A stretch of 64,000 nt of DNA from Pelagibius sp. (GTDB taxonomy: Bacteria > Pseudomonadota > Alphaproteobacteria > Kiloniellales > Kiloniellaceae), in the NCBI RefSeq assembly GCF_028289705.1, contig NZ_JANQOI010000090.1:1-64000 (forward strand). Reading direction: 5' to 3'. Under the pieces are notes generated by a model. The model did not search any database. It was not told the DNA's origin and was given only the letters and a program-made list of their open reading frames with translations. The position numbers and the translations under genes are program-made. Of the stretch, positions 9,479-17,903 are shown one piece after another; position 1 is the stretch's first letter; each line of letters opens with the position of its first letter.

Positions 9479-10603
9479 CTAGCGCTGTTTGACAAGGCAG
9501 TCCTGATTTCGGCTTTTCAACTGACCGCAGATGTCCGTCGCGGCACCTCGGCTGGCGAAGGGTCCGGTCTGGACACGATAGTAGATGGTGCCCCTGACCT
9601 CGGCCCTGTCGAGGGAGAGGTCGCGGCCGCCGAGCAGACCGGGATGGGCTGCCTGCAGCCTGGCCCACTCCCGCGCCGCCGCAGCCTCCGAGGTGACCGA
9701 GGATAGCTGCAGTACGATGTCCCCGGCTTGCGGCCCCAGGGGCGCCGCAGCCGAATGGCCGTTGGCGGTCTGCAGCGGCTCGGAGGACAGCAGATTGGCG
9801 ATCTGGTCTTCACCCTCGGCGGGTTCGGAGGACGTAGCGGTCCCTGCCGGCGGACTCGGCTTGAGCTGCGGCAGGGTCACCCCGTCGACCACGCTCGGCA
9901 GAGGCGCTTCGCCACTCTCCGGCTCCGCTGCAGTCTCCGCAGGCGGTGCTGGCGCCTTCTCCGCGGGGATCGTCGGAATAGCCTCAGCGGGAACCTCGGG
10001 AATGGCCACGGTTGTGCCGCTGTCCCCTGCGCTCTCCGGCGCTGACGGCGGAGCTTCCGCCGTCTGATCCGTGGACGCTGAGGGCAGCGGGGGCGCCGGA
10101 ATCACCGGAAGGGGTTCGATCGGCTGCGGCGTTTCCGGCGGCGGCAGAAGGCGCTCGACCCGCGGTCCTTCGCCGGCCGGCGTGCCTTCGTTCAAGACCA
10201 GCTTGTCCTGGTGCGGAACCTCCAGACCGCCGGGCTGCTCGGGCCGGGTCTTCTCCGGCCCATCCTCGGCCTGGACGACCGGTAGGCTGTCTTCGGCCAC
10301 CTGGCCGGTGCCCCATGAGTAGGCGTACCAGACCACCGCGCCGAAACAGACCACCGCCGCCAGGGCGATCACCAGCGGTACCACCCGGCGGTGGCCTGCC
10401 AGATCCGCTTCCAGTTCCGCGGTGTCCTCGTTGAAGGTCTCGCTGCGGCGGTCGCGATCCTGGGCGTAGACGATGCGCCGGGCGCCGGCGTCGCTGAAGG
10501 CAGGTTCGCCCTCGAGTTCACGGGCGGAGCCCAAGGCATCCGCAGGCCGGTCAGCACCCTGGGCCTCCCGGCCACCCTCACCCCGGCCTGCACTCATCGC
10601 CAT
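9479..10603 (-). CDS. SPOR domain-containing membrane protein
   Basis: 374-aa bitopic protein: N-terminal cytosolic region (1-73), one membrane span (about 74-97, VVPLVIALAAVVCFGAVVWYAY), a long Pro/Glu/Ala-rich periplasmic linker (100-285) and a C-terminal SPOR domain (about 295-374) that binds denuded septal peptidoglycan. Its ATG directly abuts the argS stop. The link with nagZ and argS is a conserved alphaproteobacterial gene order. A division-site role is inferred from the domain. Confidence 0.85.
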   Translation of the reverse strand: MAMSAGRGEGGREAQGADRPADALGSARELEGEPAFSDAGARRIVYAQDRDRRSETFNEDTAELEADLAGHRRVVPLVIALAAVVCFGAVVWYAYSWGTGQVAEDSLPVVQAEDGPEKTRPEQPGGLEVPHQDKLVLNEGTPAGEGPRVERLLPPPETPQPIEPLPVIPAPPLPSASTDQTAEAPPSAPESAGDSGTTVAIPEVPAEAIPTIPAEKAPAPPAETAAEPESGEAPLPSVVDGVTLPQLKPSPPAGTATSSEPAEGEDQIANLLSSEPLQTANGHSAAAPLGPQAGDIVLQLSSVTSEAAAAREWARLQAAHPGLLGGRDLSLDRAEVRGTIYYRVQTGPFASRGAATDICGQLKSRNQDCLVKQR

Positions 10604-12358
10604 TCAGCGCAACTCCTCCACAGGCTCGACCGCAAAGACTTCCAGCCCCGAAGCAATCACAAAGGCCACCGACTGCAGCAGCGCCAGGCGCGCCCTGGTG
10701 ACCTGCGGTTCGTCCGGAAGCAGAAAGCGCAGCACCGCGTTGTTCTGCCCCCGGTTCCACTGGGCATGAAGCGCCGCGGCCACATCATAGAGGAAAAAGG
10801 CGATGCGATGCGGCTCATGCGCCTCAGCCGCCGATTCCAGCAGCCGAGGCCACTCTGCCAGTTGCTTAATCAGACTCAGCTCGCCCGAGTCGGTCAAGAA
10901 ATTGAGGTCCGCTTCGGCCAAAGACACAGGATCTAGGTCTATGGCCGGAACTTCCCGGGCCGCCAGCCGCAGCACGGAGCGGCAGCGCGCATGCGCCATC
11001 TGGACGTAGAAGACGGGGTTCTCCAGCGATTTCTCGACCACTTTCTCAAGGTCGAAATCCAGCGCCGCGTCGTTCTTGCGGGTCAGCATGATGAAGCGGA
11101 CCACGTCCTTGCCGACCTCGTCGATCACATCGCGCAGGGTGACGAAGGTCCCGGCCCGCTTGGACATTCTCACCGCCTGGCCGCCACGCTTCAGGGTGAC
11201 CAGCCGGCAGATCTTCACATCGAGCTCGCCCTTACCGTCGGTCAGCGCTTTGACGCCAGCGGTTGTGCGCTTCACATAGCCGCTGTGATCCTCACCCCAG
11301 ACATCGATCATCGCCGGGAAACCGCGGCGGAATTTGTCGCGATGGTAGGCCAGATCACTGGCGAAATAGGTCCAGCTTCCATCGTTCTTCTTTAAGGCAC
11401 GGTCCACGTCGTCGCCAAACTGGGTCGACTTAAACAGAAGCTGGGGACGGGGTTCCCAATCTTCCGCTTGTCCACCTTTCGGCCGTTCCAACACGCCCGT
11501 GTATGTCAAGCCACGCTCCTGCAAGGTCCGCAAGACATCGTCGACCTCGCCGACCTGGACCAGGGCGTTCTCCGACGAGAAGACGTCCTGGTGCACGCCC
11601 AGAGCGGCAAGATCCCTGCGGATCAGGTCCATCATGGATGCGACCGCGAAGGCGCGGACTTCCGGGAGCCAGGCCGCCTCGGGCTGGTCCAGCCATTTCT
11701 TGCCGTCCCGGGCCGCCAGGGCCTCGCCGGTGTCCTTCAGGTAGGCGCCGGGATAGAGCCCCTCGGGGATCTCCCCGATCTCCTCGCCGAGGGCTTCGCG
11801 GTAACGCAGATAGGCCGAGCGCGCGAGGACATCGACCTGCCCGCCGGCGTCGTTGATGTAGTACTCCCGGGTCACCGCGTAGCCGACCTTGGCCAGGAGC
11901 GACGCCAGCGCATCGCCGACCACCGCGCCGCGGGCATGGCCGACAGTCAGCGGCCCCGTCGGATTGGTGGAGACGTACTCCACATTGACCGCTTCGCCCT
12001 GCCCCAGGGTGCTGGCGCCATAAGCGGTGCCGGCACGCAGGATCTCCCGCAGGCGCTCGAACCAAAAGGCCTGGTCGAGCCGCAGATTGATGAAGCCGGG
12101 CCCGGCAACAGAGGCCTCGGTCACGCTGTCCAAGCCGGCCAGGCGGCCGGCAAGCACGTCTGCCAGATCGCGCGGCTTCATGCCGGCGGGCTTGGCCAGC
12201 ACCATGGCGGCATTGGTGGCGATGTCGCCATGGCCGCGGTCCCGCGGCGGCTCGACGGCAACGCGGGTGAAGTTCAGCCCGGCCGGCAGGTGGTCTTCTG
12301 CCGTCAGAACCTCCAGTTCCTTAACGACAATTCCGCGAAACTCTTTGAAAAGGTTCAT
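10604..12358 (-). CDS. argS: Arginine--tRNA ligase
   Basis: Class I synthetase, 584 aa, starting [18 protein letters not shown]. It has the HIGH-like motif in [20 protein letters not shown], the KMSKS-like RMSKRAGTF segment and the C-terminal DALR anticodon-binding domain ending in AVEPVEELR. The start at 12358 overlaps the dgt stop by 4 bp; upstream in-frame sequence is the antisense-like Arg/Gly run and was excluded. Confidence 0.96.
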   Translation of the reverse strand: MNLFKEFRGIVVKELEVLTAEDHLPAGLNFTRVAVEPPRDRGHGDIATNAAMVLAKPAGMKPRDLADVLAGRLAGLDSVTEASVAGPGFINLRLDQAFWFERLREILRAGTAYGASTLGQGEAVNVEYVSTNPTGPLTVGHARGAVVGDALASLLAKVGYAVTREYYINDAGGQVDVLARSAYLRYREALGEEIGEIPEGLYPGAYLKDTGEALAARDGKKWLDQPEAAWLPEVRAFAVASMMDLIRRDLAALGVHQDVFSSENALVQVGEVDDVLRTLQERGLTYTGVLERPKGGQAEDWEPRPQLLFKSTQFGDDVDRALKKNDGSWTYFASDLAYHRDKFRRGFPAMIDVWGEDHSGYVKRTTAGVKALTDGKGELDVKICRLVTLKRGGQAVRMSKRAGTFVTLRDVIDEVGKDVVRFIMLTRKNDAALDFDLEKVVEKSLENPVFYVQMAHARCRSVLRLAAREVPAIDLDPVSLAEADLNFLTDSGELSLIKQLAEWPRLLESAAEAHEPHRIAFFLYDVAAALHAQWNRGQNNAVLRFLLPDEPQVTRARLALLQSVAFVIASGLEVFAVEPVEELR

Positions 12359-13542
12359 TCTTCTCTGACCCGAAGATCGAAAATCTTGGCATGCTCGTGC
12401 AGCGCGTAGCGGTCGGTCATGCCGGCGATGTAGTCGGCCACCAGGCGCGCCCTTTCGCTTCCTTCCACCGCCTCGGCCGCCGCCCGCCACTCCTGCGGCA
12501 GGCAGTCCGGTCGATCCAGATATTGCTCGAAGAGCTCCCGCACCACCCGCTTGGCCTTAGCCGTCATGCGGTTGACCTTGTAGTGGCGGTACATGCGCTG
12601 AAACAAGAATAAGCGCAGTGCGCGGTCGTTCTCGCGCATCTCTTCGGAAAAGGCAACCAGCGGCTGGCCGAGGTGGCGGACGGCCGCCGCGCTGTCCGGC
12701 CGGTGCTCCGCGATCCGCTTTCCGGTCTCCTGCAGCAGGTCGGTCACCATGGTGTCGATCATCCGCCGGATGGTCTCGTGGATCAGCCGGCTGTCCTCAA
12801 GATCCGGGTAGCGCTCGGATACCTCCGCCAGCAGCGGCCCGACCAGCGGCAGGTCCCTCAGTTCGTCCAGCGGAAAGAGCCCGGCCCGCAGGCCATCGTC
12901 GATGTCGTGGTTGTTGTAGGCGATGTCGTCGGAGAGAGCGGCGACCTGCGCCTCGGCCCCGGCGAAGGTTCCCACCTCAAGGTCACGGACGTCTCGGCAA
13001 TAGGCTGCAATCGTCGCCGGCACGGTATTCTCCCGCGAGGCGGACCCAGTCAGGGGACCGTTGTGCTTGACGATGCCCTCCAGGGTCTCCCAGGTCAGAT
13101 TGAGACCGTCGAACGCGGCATAGCGCCGTTCCAGCAGGGTCAGGATGCGAAAGGTCTGCTCGTTGTGGTCGAAGCCGCCGTAGGGCGCCATGGCCTTGTT
13201 CAAGGCGTCCTCCCCGGCGTGACCGAAGCAGGTGTGCCCCAGATCGTGCGCCAGCGCCATGGCCTCCGCCAGGTCCTCGTTGAGCCCGAGCGCCCTGCTG
13301 ATGGAGCGGGCGATCTGCGCCACCTCGATCGAATGGGTCAGGCGGGTCCGGTAGTAGTCGCCCTCGTGGTAGACGAAGACCTGGGTCTTGTACTTCAAGC
13401 GCCGGAAGGCGGCGGCATGGACGATACGGTCGCGGTCGCGCTGAAAGCAGGAGCGGGTCGGGCTCTCCGGTTCAGCGACATCGCGCCCCCGGGTATCCTC
13501 AGGCTTGCAAGCAAAGGAAGCGGCGGGACTCGGATCCAGCAT
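12355..13542 (-). CDS. dgt: Deoxyguanosinetriphosphate triphosphohydrolase-like protein
   Basis: HD-domain dNTP triphosphohydrolase of the short (dGTPase type 2) class, 395 aa. Visible motifs: [22 protein letters not shown], the HD pair in [18 protein letters not shown], and [17 protein letters not shown] later. Likely role is dNTP pool control. First gene of the dgt-argS-SPOR-nagZ-M50-scpA-scpB run. In related bacteria dgt usually faces erpA; here about 6 kb of other genes lie between them. Confidence 0.93.
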   Translation of the reverse strand: MLDPSPAASFACKPEDTRGRDVAEPESPTRSCFQRDRDRIVHAAAFRRLKYKTQVFVYHEGDYYRTRLTHSIEVAQIARSISRALGLNEDLAEAMALAHDLGHTCFGHAGEDALNKAMAPYGGFDHNEQTFRILTLLERRYAAFDGLNLTWETLEGIVKHNGPLTGSASRENTVPATIAAYCRDVRDLEVGTFAGAEAQVAALSDDIAYNNHDIDDGLRAGLFPLDELRDLPLVGPLLAEVSERYPDLEDSRLIHETIRRMIDTMVTDLLQETGKRIAEHRPDSAAAVRHLGQPLVAFSEEMRENDRALRLFLFQRMYRHYKVNRMTAKAKRVVRELFEQYLDRPDCLPQEWRAAAEAVEGSERARLVADYIAGMTDRYALHEHAKIFDLRVREE

Positions 13543-13662
13543 GGCGCGACCCTAAGGCTTCGCCATGCGGGTGGCAATGGCGGTTCTCCGCCGGTTTCGG
13601 CACGCTATGGCTGGCGCTGCCGAGTTTCGACAAGCACCGTGGCGGCGGCGCCGATCGTGCGG

Positions 13663-14631
13663 TCAGCCGTTCGGTTCCACCGGCGTGCGGAAGCCCGCCG
13701 GTTTGACGGCCAGCACGGAGCATTTGAGGCGGCTCAGCATGTTTTCCGCGGTGTTGCCGATGATCAGGCCGGGGATGCCGGTGCGTGCCACGGTTCCCAT
13801 GACGACGAGGTCGATGGCCAGTTCTTCGGCCAGCTGTGGGATGACGTCCGCGGCCTTCCCCTTCGGCAGATGGATCTTCAGGTCCGCGGCGGCGTAGGTC
13901 TCCGCTCCCATCCAGTCTGCGGCCTTGCCCAGCAAGCGCTGGAGCCAGTGCCGATGCTCGGCGCGCACCTCCTCCACGTAGGCGTCCACGTCCGCTTCGT
14001 GAATTCCCGCGCGCCCGCTTCTCATCAGCGCTTCGCCGGCCGCCTCCCAAGCGTGCACGACGTGACAGCCGATCCCTTCCGCGGCAGCGAGCGAGCCGGC
14101 CATTTCCAGAATCGTTCGGTTCAAAGGCTCCGCAGTGTCGGTGCCTGAAGGATCGAAATCGTCGAAATCGACACAGGCCATGACGCGGCGCAGCGGAGCC
14201 GGCCCGTCGGCCTTGATCAGCCAAACGGGACAGGGGCACTTGCGCAGCAGGTGCATGTCTGCCGATCCGAAGAGCCAGTCCACTGAGCCGCCGTCGGGAC
14301 CGGCGGACTTGATCACCAGATCGCGGCGATTGCGCAAGACTTCCCGGATGATCTCGAGAAACGGCTTTCCCTCGACGATCTTGGTTTCGACTTCGACCCG
14401 GCCGGCGGCCCAGCGTGAATGCCGGTCAAGGGCGGCCTGCAGCGCCTCGATCCGCAGGTCCCGGAGCTTGAGAGGCGAGCGCCGGGTCAGCGAGCTGGGG
14501 TCGCGCTCCATAACCAGGATTACCGTCAAACGCGCCGCGTTCCGATCGGCCAGACCAACGGCATGATGAAAGGCCCCGAGAACGTCCCCGGAAGCGTCGG
14601 CCACGTAAAGAATGTTCTTGAATCGCTTCAT
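13663..14631 (-). CDS. Tandem universal stress protein
   Basis: 322-aa protein made of two Usp domains (about 1-145 and 150-312), like UspE-type tandem proteins. The second domain keeps the nucleotide loop G-2x-G-9x-G-S/T in the form GTVARTGIPGLIIGNTAEN; in the first domain (SAGPDGGSVDWLFGSAD) it is altered. Start chosen at MKRFKNILYVADASG because this is the first Usp beta strand. It is divergent from the small DNA-binding gene at 14832, and the shared intergenic region holds an FNR-like box, which suggests low-oxygen control. Confidence 0.88.
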   Translation of the reverse strand: MKRFKNILYVADASGDVLGAFHHAVGLADRNAARLTVILVMERDPSSLTRRSPLKLRDLRIEALQAALDRHSRWAAGRVEVETKIVEGKPFLEIIREVLRNRRDLVIKSAGPDGGSVDWLFGSADMHLLRKCPCPVWLIKADGPAPLRRVMACVDFDDFDPSGTDTAEPLNRTILEMAGSLAAAEGIGCHVVHAWEAAGEALMRSGRAGIHEADVDAYVEEVRAEHRHWLQRLLGKAADWMGAETYAAADLKIHLPKGKAADVIPQLAEELAIDLVVMGTVARTGIPGLIIGNTAENMLSRLKCSVLAVKPAGFRTPVEPNG

Positions 14632-14720
14632 TCGGGCGCCTTCCGGATGGTCACAGCGGCATCGTCTTTGTGGTACGGGCCCGGGATGCGTGATCTCATC
14701 GGGCCTCATTAACGTCCAAG

Positions 14721-14828
14721 AGCGCTTACTTGCATTTAACTTGGATTAATGACATTGATTCATGTCAATGATCGCTCAACAGCGCTCACCTACGCTTATA
14801 GCCGTTAGTTTCGATCAAAAGGCGCTTA
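14721..14828. repeat. Array of 10-bp-phased CGCTYA motifs (possible multimeric binding site)
   Basis: The hexamer CGCTYA (Y = C or T) occurs at 14723, 14773, 14783, 14793 and 14823. Every start is separated by a multiple of 10 bp, i.e. the same helix face. Weaker copies in the same register are CATTTA at 14733, GGATTA at 14743 and CGTTAG at 14803. Two copies begin longer related 18-mers (14721 and 14781, 13 of 18 identical). The array flanks the FNR-like box and ends at the start codon of the small MerR-like protein, which is the obvious candidate binder. Confidence 0.55.
14755..14768. promoter_or_regulatory. FNR/FixK-type anaerobox
   Basis: TTGAT-TCAT-GTCAA, matching the CRP/FNR-family half-site pattern TTGAT-N4-ATCAA with one substitution (GTCAA, a form common for FixK/Dnr-type proteins). 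It lies in the divergent region, centred about 70 bp upstream of the gene at 14832 and 130 bp upstream of the Usp gene. A TACGCT hexamer 32 bp downstream (14791-14796) would be the -10 element of a class II promoter towards the plus-strand genes. Confidence 0.55.
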
Positions 14829-14840
14829 GTGATGCTAAGC
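14824..14840. promoter_or_regulatory. Inverted repeat over the start codon of the MerR-like gene
   Basis: GCTTAG-TGATG-CTAAGC, a perfect 6-bp inverted repeat whose spacer contains the ATG of the downstream gene. It overlaps the last phased CGCTTA copy. It could be an operator or an mRNA hairpin that limits translation; the sequence alone does not decide. Confidence 0.4.
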
Positions 14841-15038
14841 AGACCGTTTTTCACAACTCATGAGATCGCGGAGCTTTTGAAGGTCAGCGAAGCGACCGTC
14901 CGCAGTTGGATCCATGAAGGTGAACTGCGGGCGGTCAGGTTCGGCCGCGAATTCCGGGTGGCCGCCAAGGACCTTGAGGCCTTCGTGAACGCCCACGCAA
15001 CGCAACCGGCGCCGGACCAGAAGAACCGATCGGGCTGA
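14832..15038 (+). CDS. Small MerR-like/excisionase-family DNA-binding protein
   Basis: 68-aa (69 if the GTG at 14829 is used) helix-turn-helix protein of the HTH_17/excisionase group. FFTTHEIAELLKVSEATVRSWIHEGELRAVRFGREFRV is a winged HTH like that of MerR-related BldC, with no effector domain. AAAGG at 14818-14822 is a suitable ribosome-binding site for either start. No integrase is nearby, so a phage excisionase role is unlikely; a transcriptional regulator of the flanking stress and transport genes is the better inference. It is 60 bp upstream of the ATPase gene. Confidence 0.8.
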   Translation: MLSRPFFTTHEIAELLKVSEATVRSWIHEGELRAVRFGREFRVAAKDLEAFVNAHATQPAPDQKNRSG

Positions 15039-15098
15039 CGTGTTCGGGGCCCGCGTCGCTGACCGGGCCGCATCGCGGCAACAGGCGAGCGCGACGTC

Positions 15099-17903
15099 AT
15101 GGCGGCTATCGAGCAGCAGGACCTGCCGGCTGGACCGGTCAATCACGCCACCGACCTTAAAAGCTGGCACGCCTTGCGCGTCGAGGAGGTCTTGGCCGGC
15201 CGCGACGCCTCGCCGAGCGGACTGACGGATCGGGCCGCACGAAGCCGCCTGGCGATGCACGGCCCCAACCGCCTGCCGGCGCCGAAGGGCCGCGGCGCGT
15301 TGCTCCGCTTCCTGTCGCAGTTCAACAATCTCCTGATCTACGTTCTGCTGGGCGCGGCCGCTCTCACCGCGGCGCTCGGCCACTGGATCGACACCAAGGT
15401 CATTCTGGCCGTCGCAATCGTCAACGCGACCATTGGCTTCGTTCAGGAAGGTAAGGCCGAAAGAGCCCTGCAGGCGATTCAACGGATGCTGTCGCTGCGT
15501 GCGACTGTGCTGCGGAACCGGCAACGCACGACGGTGGCCGCAGAGGATCTGGTGCCGGGCGATCTCGTCATTCTCGAGCCGGGCGACAGGGTGCCGGCGG
15601 ACCTCCGTCTGATACGCGCCAAAGGGCTGAGGGTCCAGGAAGCCGCGCTGACCGGAGAATCGGTCCCGGTCGACAAGTCGGTCGATGCGGTCCCACCCGA
15701 CGCGGCGCTGGGCGACCGGACATCGATGGCCTATGCCGGCACTCTGGTCACTGCGGGACAAGGCGCGGGGATCGCGGTCGAGACCGGGGTCCATACCGAG
15801 ATCGGCCGTATCAGCGGCATGCTGACCAGGGTGCAGCAGCTTTCGACCCCGCTGCTGCGCCAGATGAACGTCTTCGCGCGCTGGCTGACCGTCTTCATCC
15901 TCGTGGTCGCGAGTCTGGTTTTCGCAGTCGGTGTCACGCTGCGCGACTTTGCGCCGGTGGAGATGTTCATGGTCGTCGTCGGCCTCGCGGTGGCCGCCAT
16001 TCCCGAAGGCTTGCCGGCAATCCTCACCGTCACCCTGGCCATCGGCGTTCAACGCATGGCCTCCCGCCACGCGATCATTCGCCGCCTGCCCGCCGTCGAG
16101 ACCCTTGGGTCGGTGACCATCATCTGCTCCGACAAGACCGGGACGCTGACGCGCAACGAAATGACCGTGCGCTCGATCGCCACGGCGGAGCATGTTTTCG
16201 ATGTCGACGGTGTCGGCTATGCGCCACGCGGCGGGTTCAGCTTGAAGGGGCGGGAGATCCTGCCCGAGCAATCGCCTCTCCTGGAGGAGATCGCGCGATC
16301 CGCGATCCTCTGCAACGACTCGAACCTGCAGGAAGAGAATGGAGATTGGACCGTCCATGGCGATCCCATGGAAGGGGCCTTGCTGACGCTCGGCCTCAAG
16401 GCGGGGCTGGATGCCGCGTTCGAAAGCAAGTCCCTTCCCCGCGTCGACTCCATTCCCTTCGATGCCGAGCACCGCTTCATGGCGACCCTGCATCACGGCC
16501 ATCGCTGCGAGGCCGTCATCTGCCTCAAAGGCGCCCCCGAGCGGGTCATCGAAATGTGCCGCTCTCACCGTCGTGAAGGCAAGGATGAGCCGATCCGTCC
16601 GGAATACTGGCATGAGCGCATCGAGCGGATGGCTGCCCGGGGGCAGCGTGTGCTGGCCCTGGCCGTCAAGCCGGCCGAAGGCCGGCACCGGGAGCTTCGG
16701 TTCGACGATGTGGAAAACGGCTTCATCCTGCTCGGCCTCGTCGGCCTGATCGACCCGCCGCGCGAGGAGGCCGTCGCTGCCGTCGCCGAATGCCAGGCCG
16801 CCGGCATTCGGGTGAAGATGATCACCGGCGATCATGGCAGTACGGCGCGGGCAATCGCCGGACAACTCGGCCTCGTCAATCGCCGCGAGGTGCTGACAGG
16901 CAACGATCTCGATGCGTTGGACGATCAGGTGCTGATCCGGCGGGCATCGGACGTCGACGTCTTCGCGCGGACCAGCCCCGAACACAAGCTTCGCCTGGTC
17001 CAGGCCCTGCAGGCCGCCGGGGAGGTCGTCGCCATGACCGGCGATGGCGTGAACGATGCACCGGCACTCAAGCGTGCGGACGTGGGAATCGCCATGGGCG
17101 GCAATGGCACGGAGGCGGCCAAGGAAGCATCCGAAATGGTGCTGGCGGACGACAACTTCGCCTCTATCGCCGCCGCCGTGCGGGAGGGGCGCACGGTCTA
17201 TGACAATCTCAAGAAGGCGATCGTCTTCCTGTTGCCCGTCAACGGAGGGGAATCCTTCGCCATCATCACGGCCATCGTCCTCGGCTACACCCTGCCCATC
17301 ACGCCGCTTCAGATTCTCTGGGTCAACATGGTCAGCTCTGTCGGCCTGGCAATCGCCCTGGCCTTCGAACCCAGCGAAACGGATGTGATGAAACGCCCCC
17401 CGCGCCCCACGGGAACGCCCTTGCTTTCGGCGTTCCTGGCCTGGCGCATCGTCTTCGTTTCAATGCTCTTCCTCGCCGGTATCTTCGGCGTTTTCGCATG
17501 GACCCGCGCACAGGGCGCAAGCCTGGAGGAAGCGAGAACCTATGCCGTCAACACCTTGGTCGTCATGGAGATCTTTTACCTCTTCAGCGTGCGCTTCCTG
17601 CGCGCGCCCTCCTTGACGATAAAGGGCATTGTCGGCACGCGCGCCGTGCTTGTCGCGGTGGCGGCGATCGTCTTTTTGCAGCTCGTCTTCACCTATGCGC
17701 CTTTCATGGAAGCCTTCTTCGATACGCGCCCGGTCGACTTCATCCACGGGATGGAGATCATCGGCATCGGCATCGCCCTCTTCGCCGTTCTGGAATTTGA
17801 GAAGGGGATCCGGCTGCGTCTGGCCGCAAGGCGGCGGGACCCAGCGCCGGGTGCAGAAACCGCGGAGCTGGGGAGCGCGCCGGCCAGCCGGCGCGGGCCG
17901 TGA
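15099..17903 (+). CDS. P2-type cation-transporting ATPase
   Basis: 934-aa ion pump of the Ca2+/Na+/K+-ATPase-like P2 class. Actuator motif TGES (185-188), M4 motif IPEGLP (301-306), phosphorylation site DKTGT (D345), KGAP nucleotide-domain motif and hinge TGDGVNDAPAL (647-657) are all present; there is an N-terminal cation-ATPase domain. M5 keeps N715 and E718, but M6 reads WVNMVSS, so the site equivalent to the Ca2+-ligand Asp of SERCA (D800) is Ser747. The transported ion is therefore uncertain. It overlaps the antiporter gene (TGATG). Confidence 0.9.
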   Translation: MAAIEQQDLPAGPVNHATDLKSWHALRVEEVLAGRDASPSGLTDRAARSRLAMHGPNRLPAPKGRGALLRFLSQFNNLLIYVLLGAAALTAALGHWIDTKVILAVAIVNATIGFVQEGKAERALQAIQRMLSLRATVLRNRQRTTVAAEDLVPGDLVILEPGDRVPADLRLIRAKGLRVQEAALTGESVPVDKSVDAVPPDAALGDRTSMAYAGTLVTAGQGAGIAVETGVHTEIGRISGMLTRVQQLSTPLLRQMNVFARWLTVFILVVASLVFAVGVTLRDFAPVEMFMVVVGLAVAAIPEGLPAILTVTLAIGVQRMASRHAIIRRLPAVETLGSVTIICSDKTGTLTRNEMTVRSIATAEHVFDVDGVGYAPRGGFSLKGREILPEQSPLLEEIARSAILCNDSNLQEENGDWTVHGDPMEGALLTLGLKAGLDAAFESKSLPRVDSIPFDAEHRFMATLHHGHRCEAVICLKGAPERVIEMCRSHRREGKDEPIRPEYWHERIERMAARGQRVLALAVKPAEGRHRELRFDDVENGFILLGLVGLIDPPREEAVAAVAECQAAGIRVKMITGDHGSTARAIAGQLGLVNRREVLTGNDLDALDDQVLIRRASDVDVFARTSPEHKLRLVQALQAAGEVVAMTGDGVNDAPALKRADVGIAMGGNGTEAAKEASEMVLADDNFASIAAAVREGRTVYDNLKKAIVFLLPVNGGESFAIITAIVLGYTLPITPLQILWVNMVSSVGLAIALAFEPSETDVMKRPPRPTGTPLLSAFLAWRIVFVSMLFLAGIFGVFAWTRAQGASLEEARTYAVNTLVVMEIFYLFSVRFLRAPSLTIKGIVGTRAVLVAVAAIVFLQLVFTYAPFMEAFFDTRPVDFIHGMEIIGIGIALFAVLEFEKGIRLRLAARRRDPAPGAETAELGSAPASRRGP

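Noticed and set aside
14829..15038. Excisionase of a mobile element
   Set aside because: No integrase, attachment repeats or phage genes nearby; neighbours are stress and transport genes.
14835..16985. 716-codon minus-strand open frame opposite the MerR-like and P2 ATPase genes
   Set aside because: Shadow frame; the plus strand shows complete P-type ATPase motifs.
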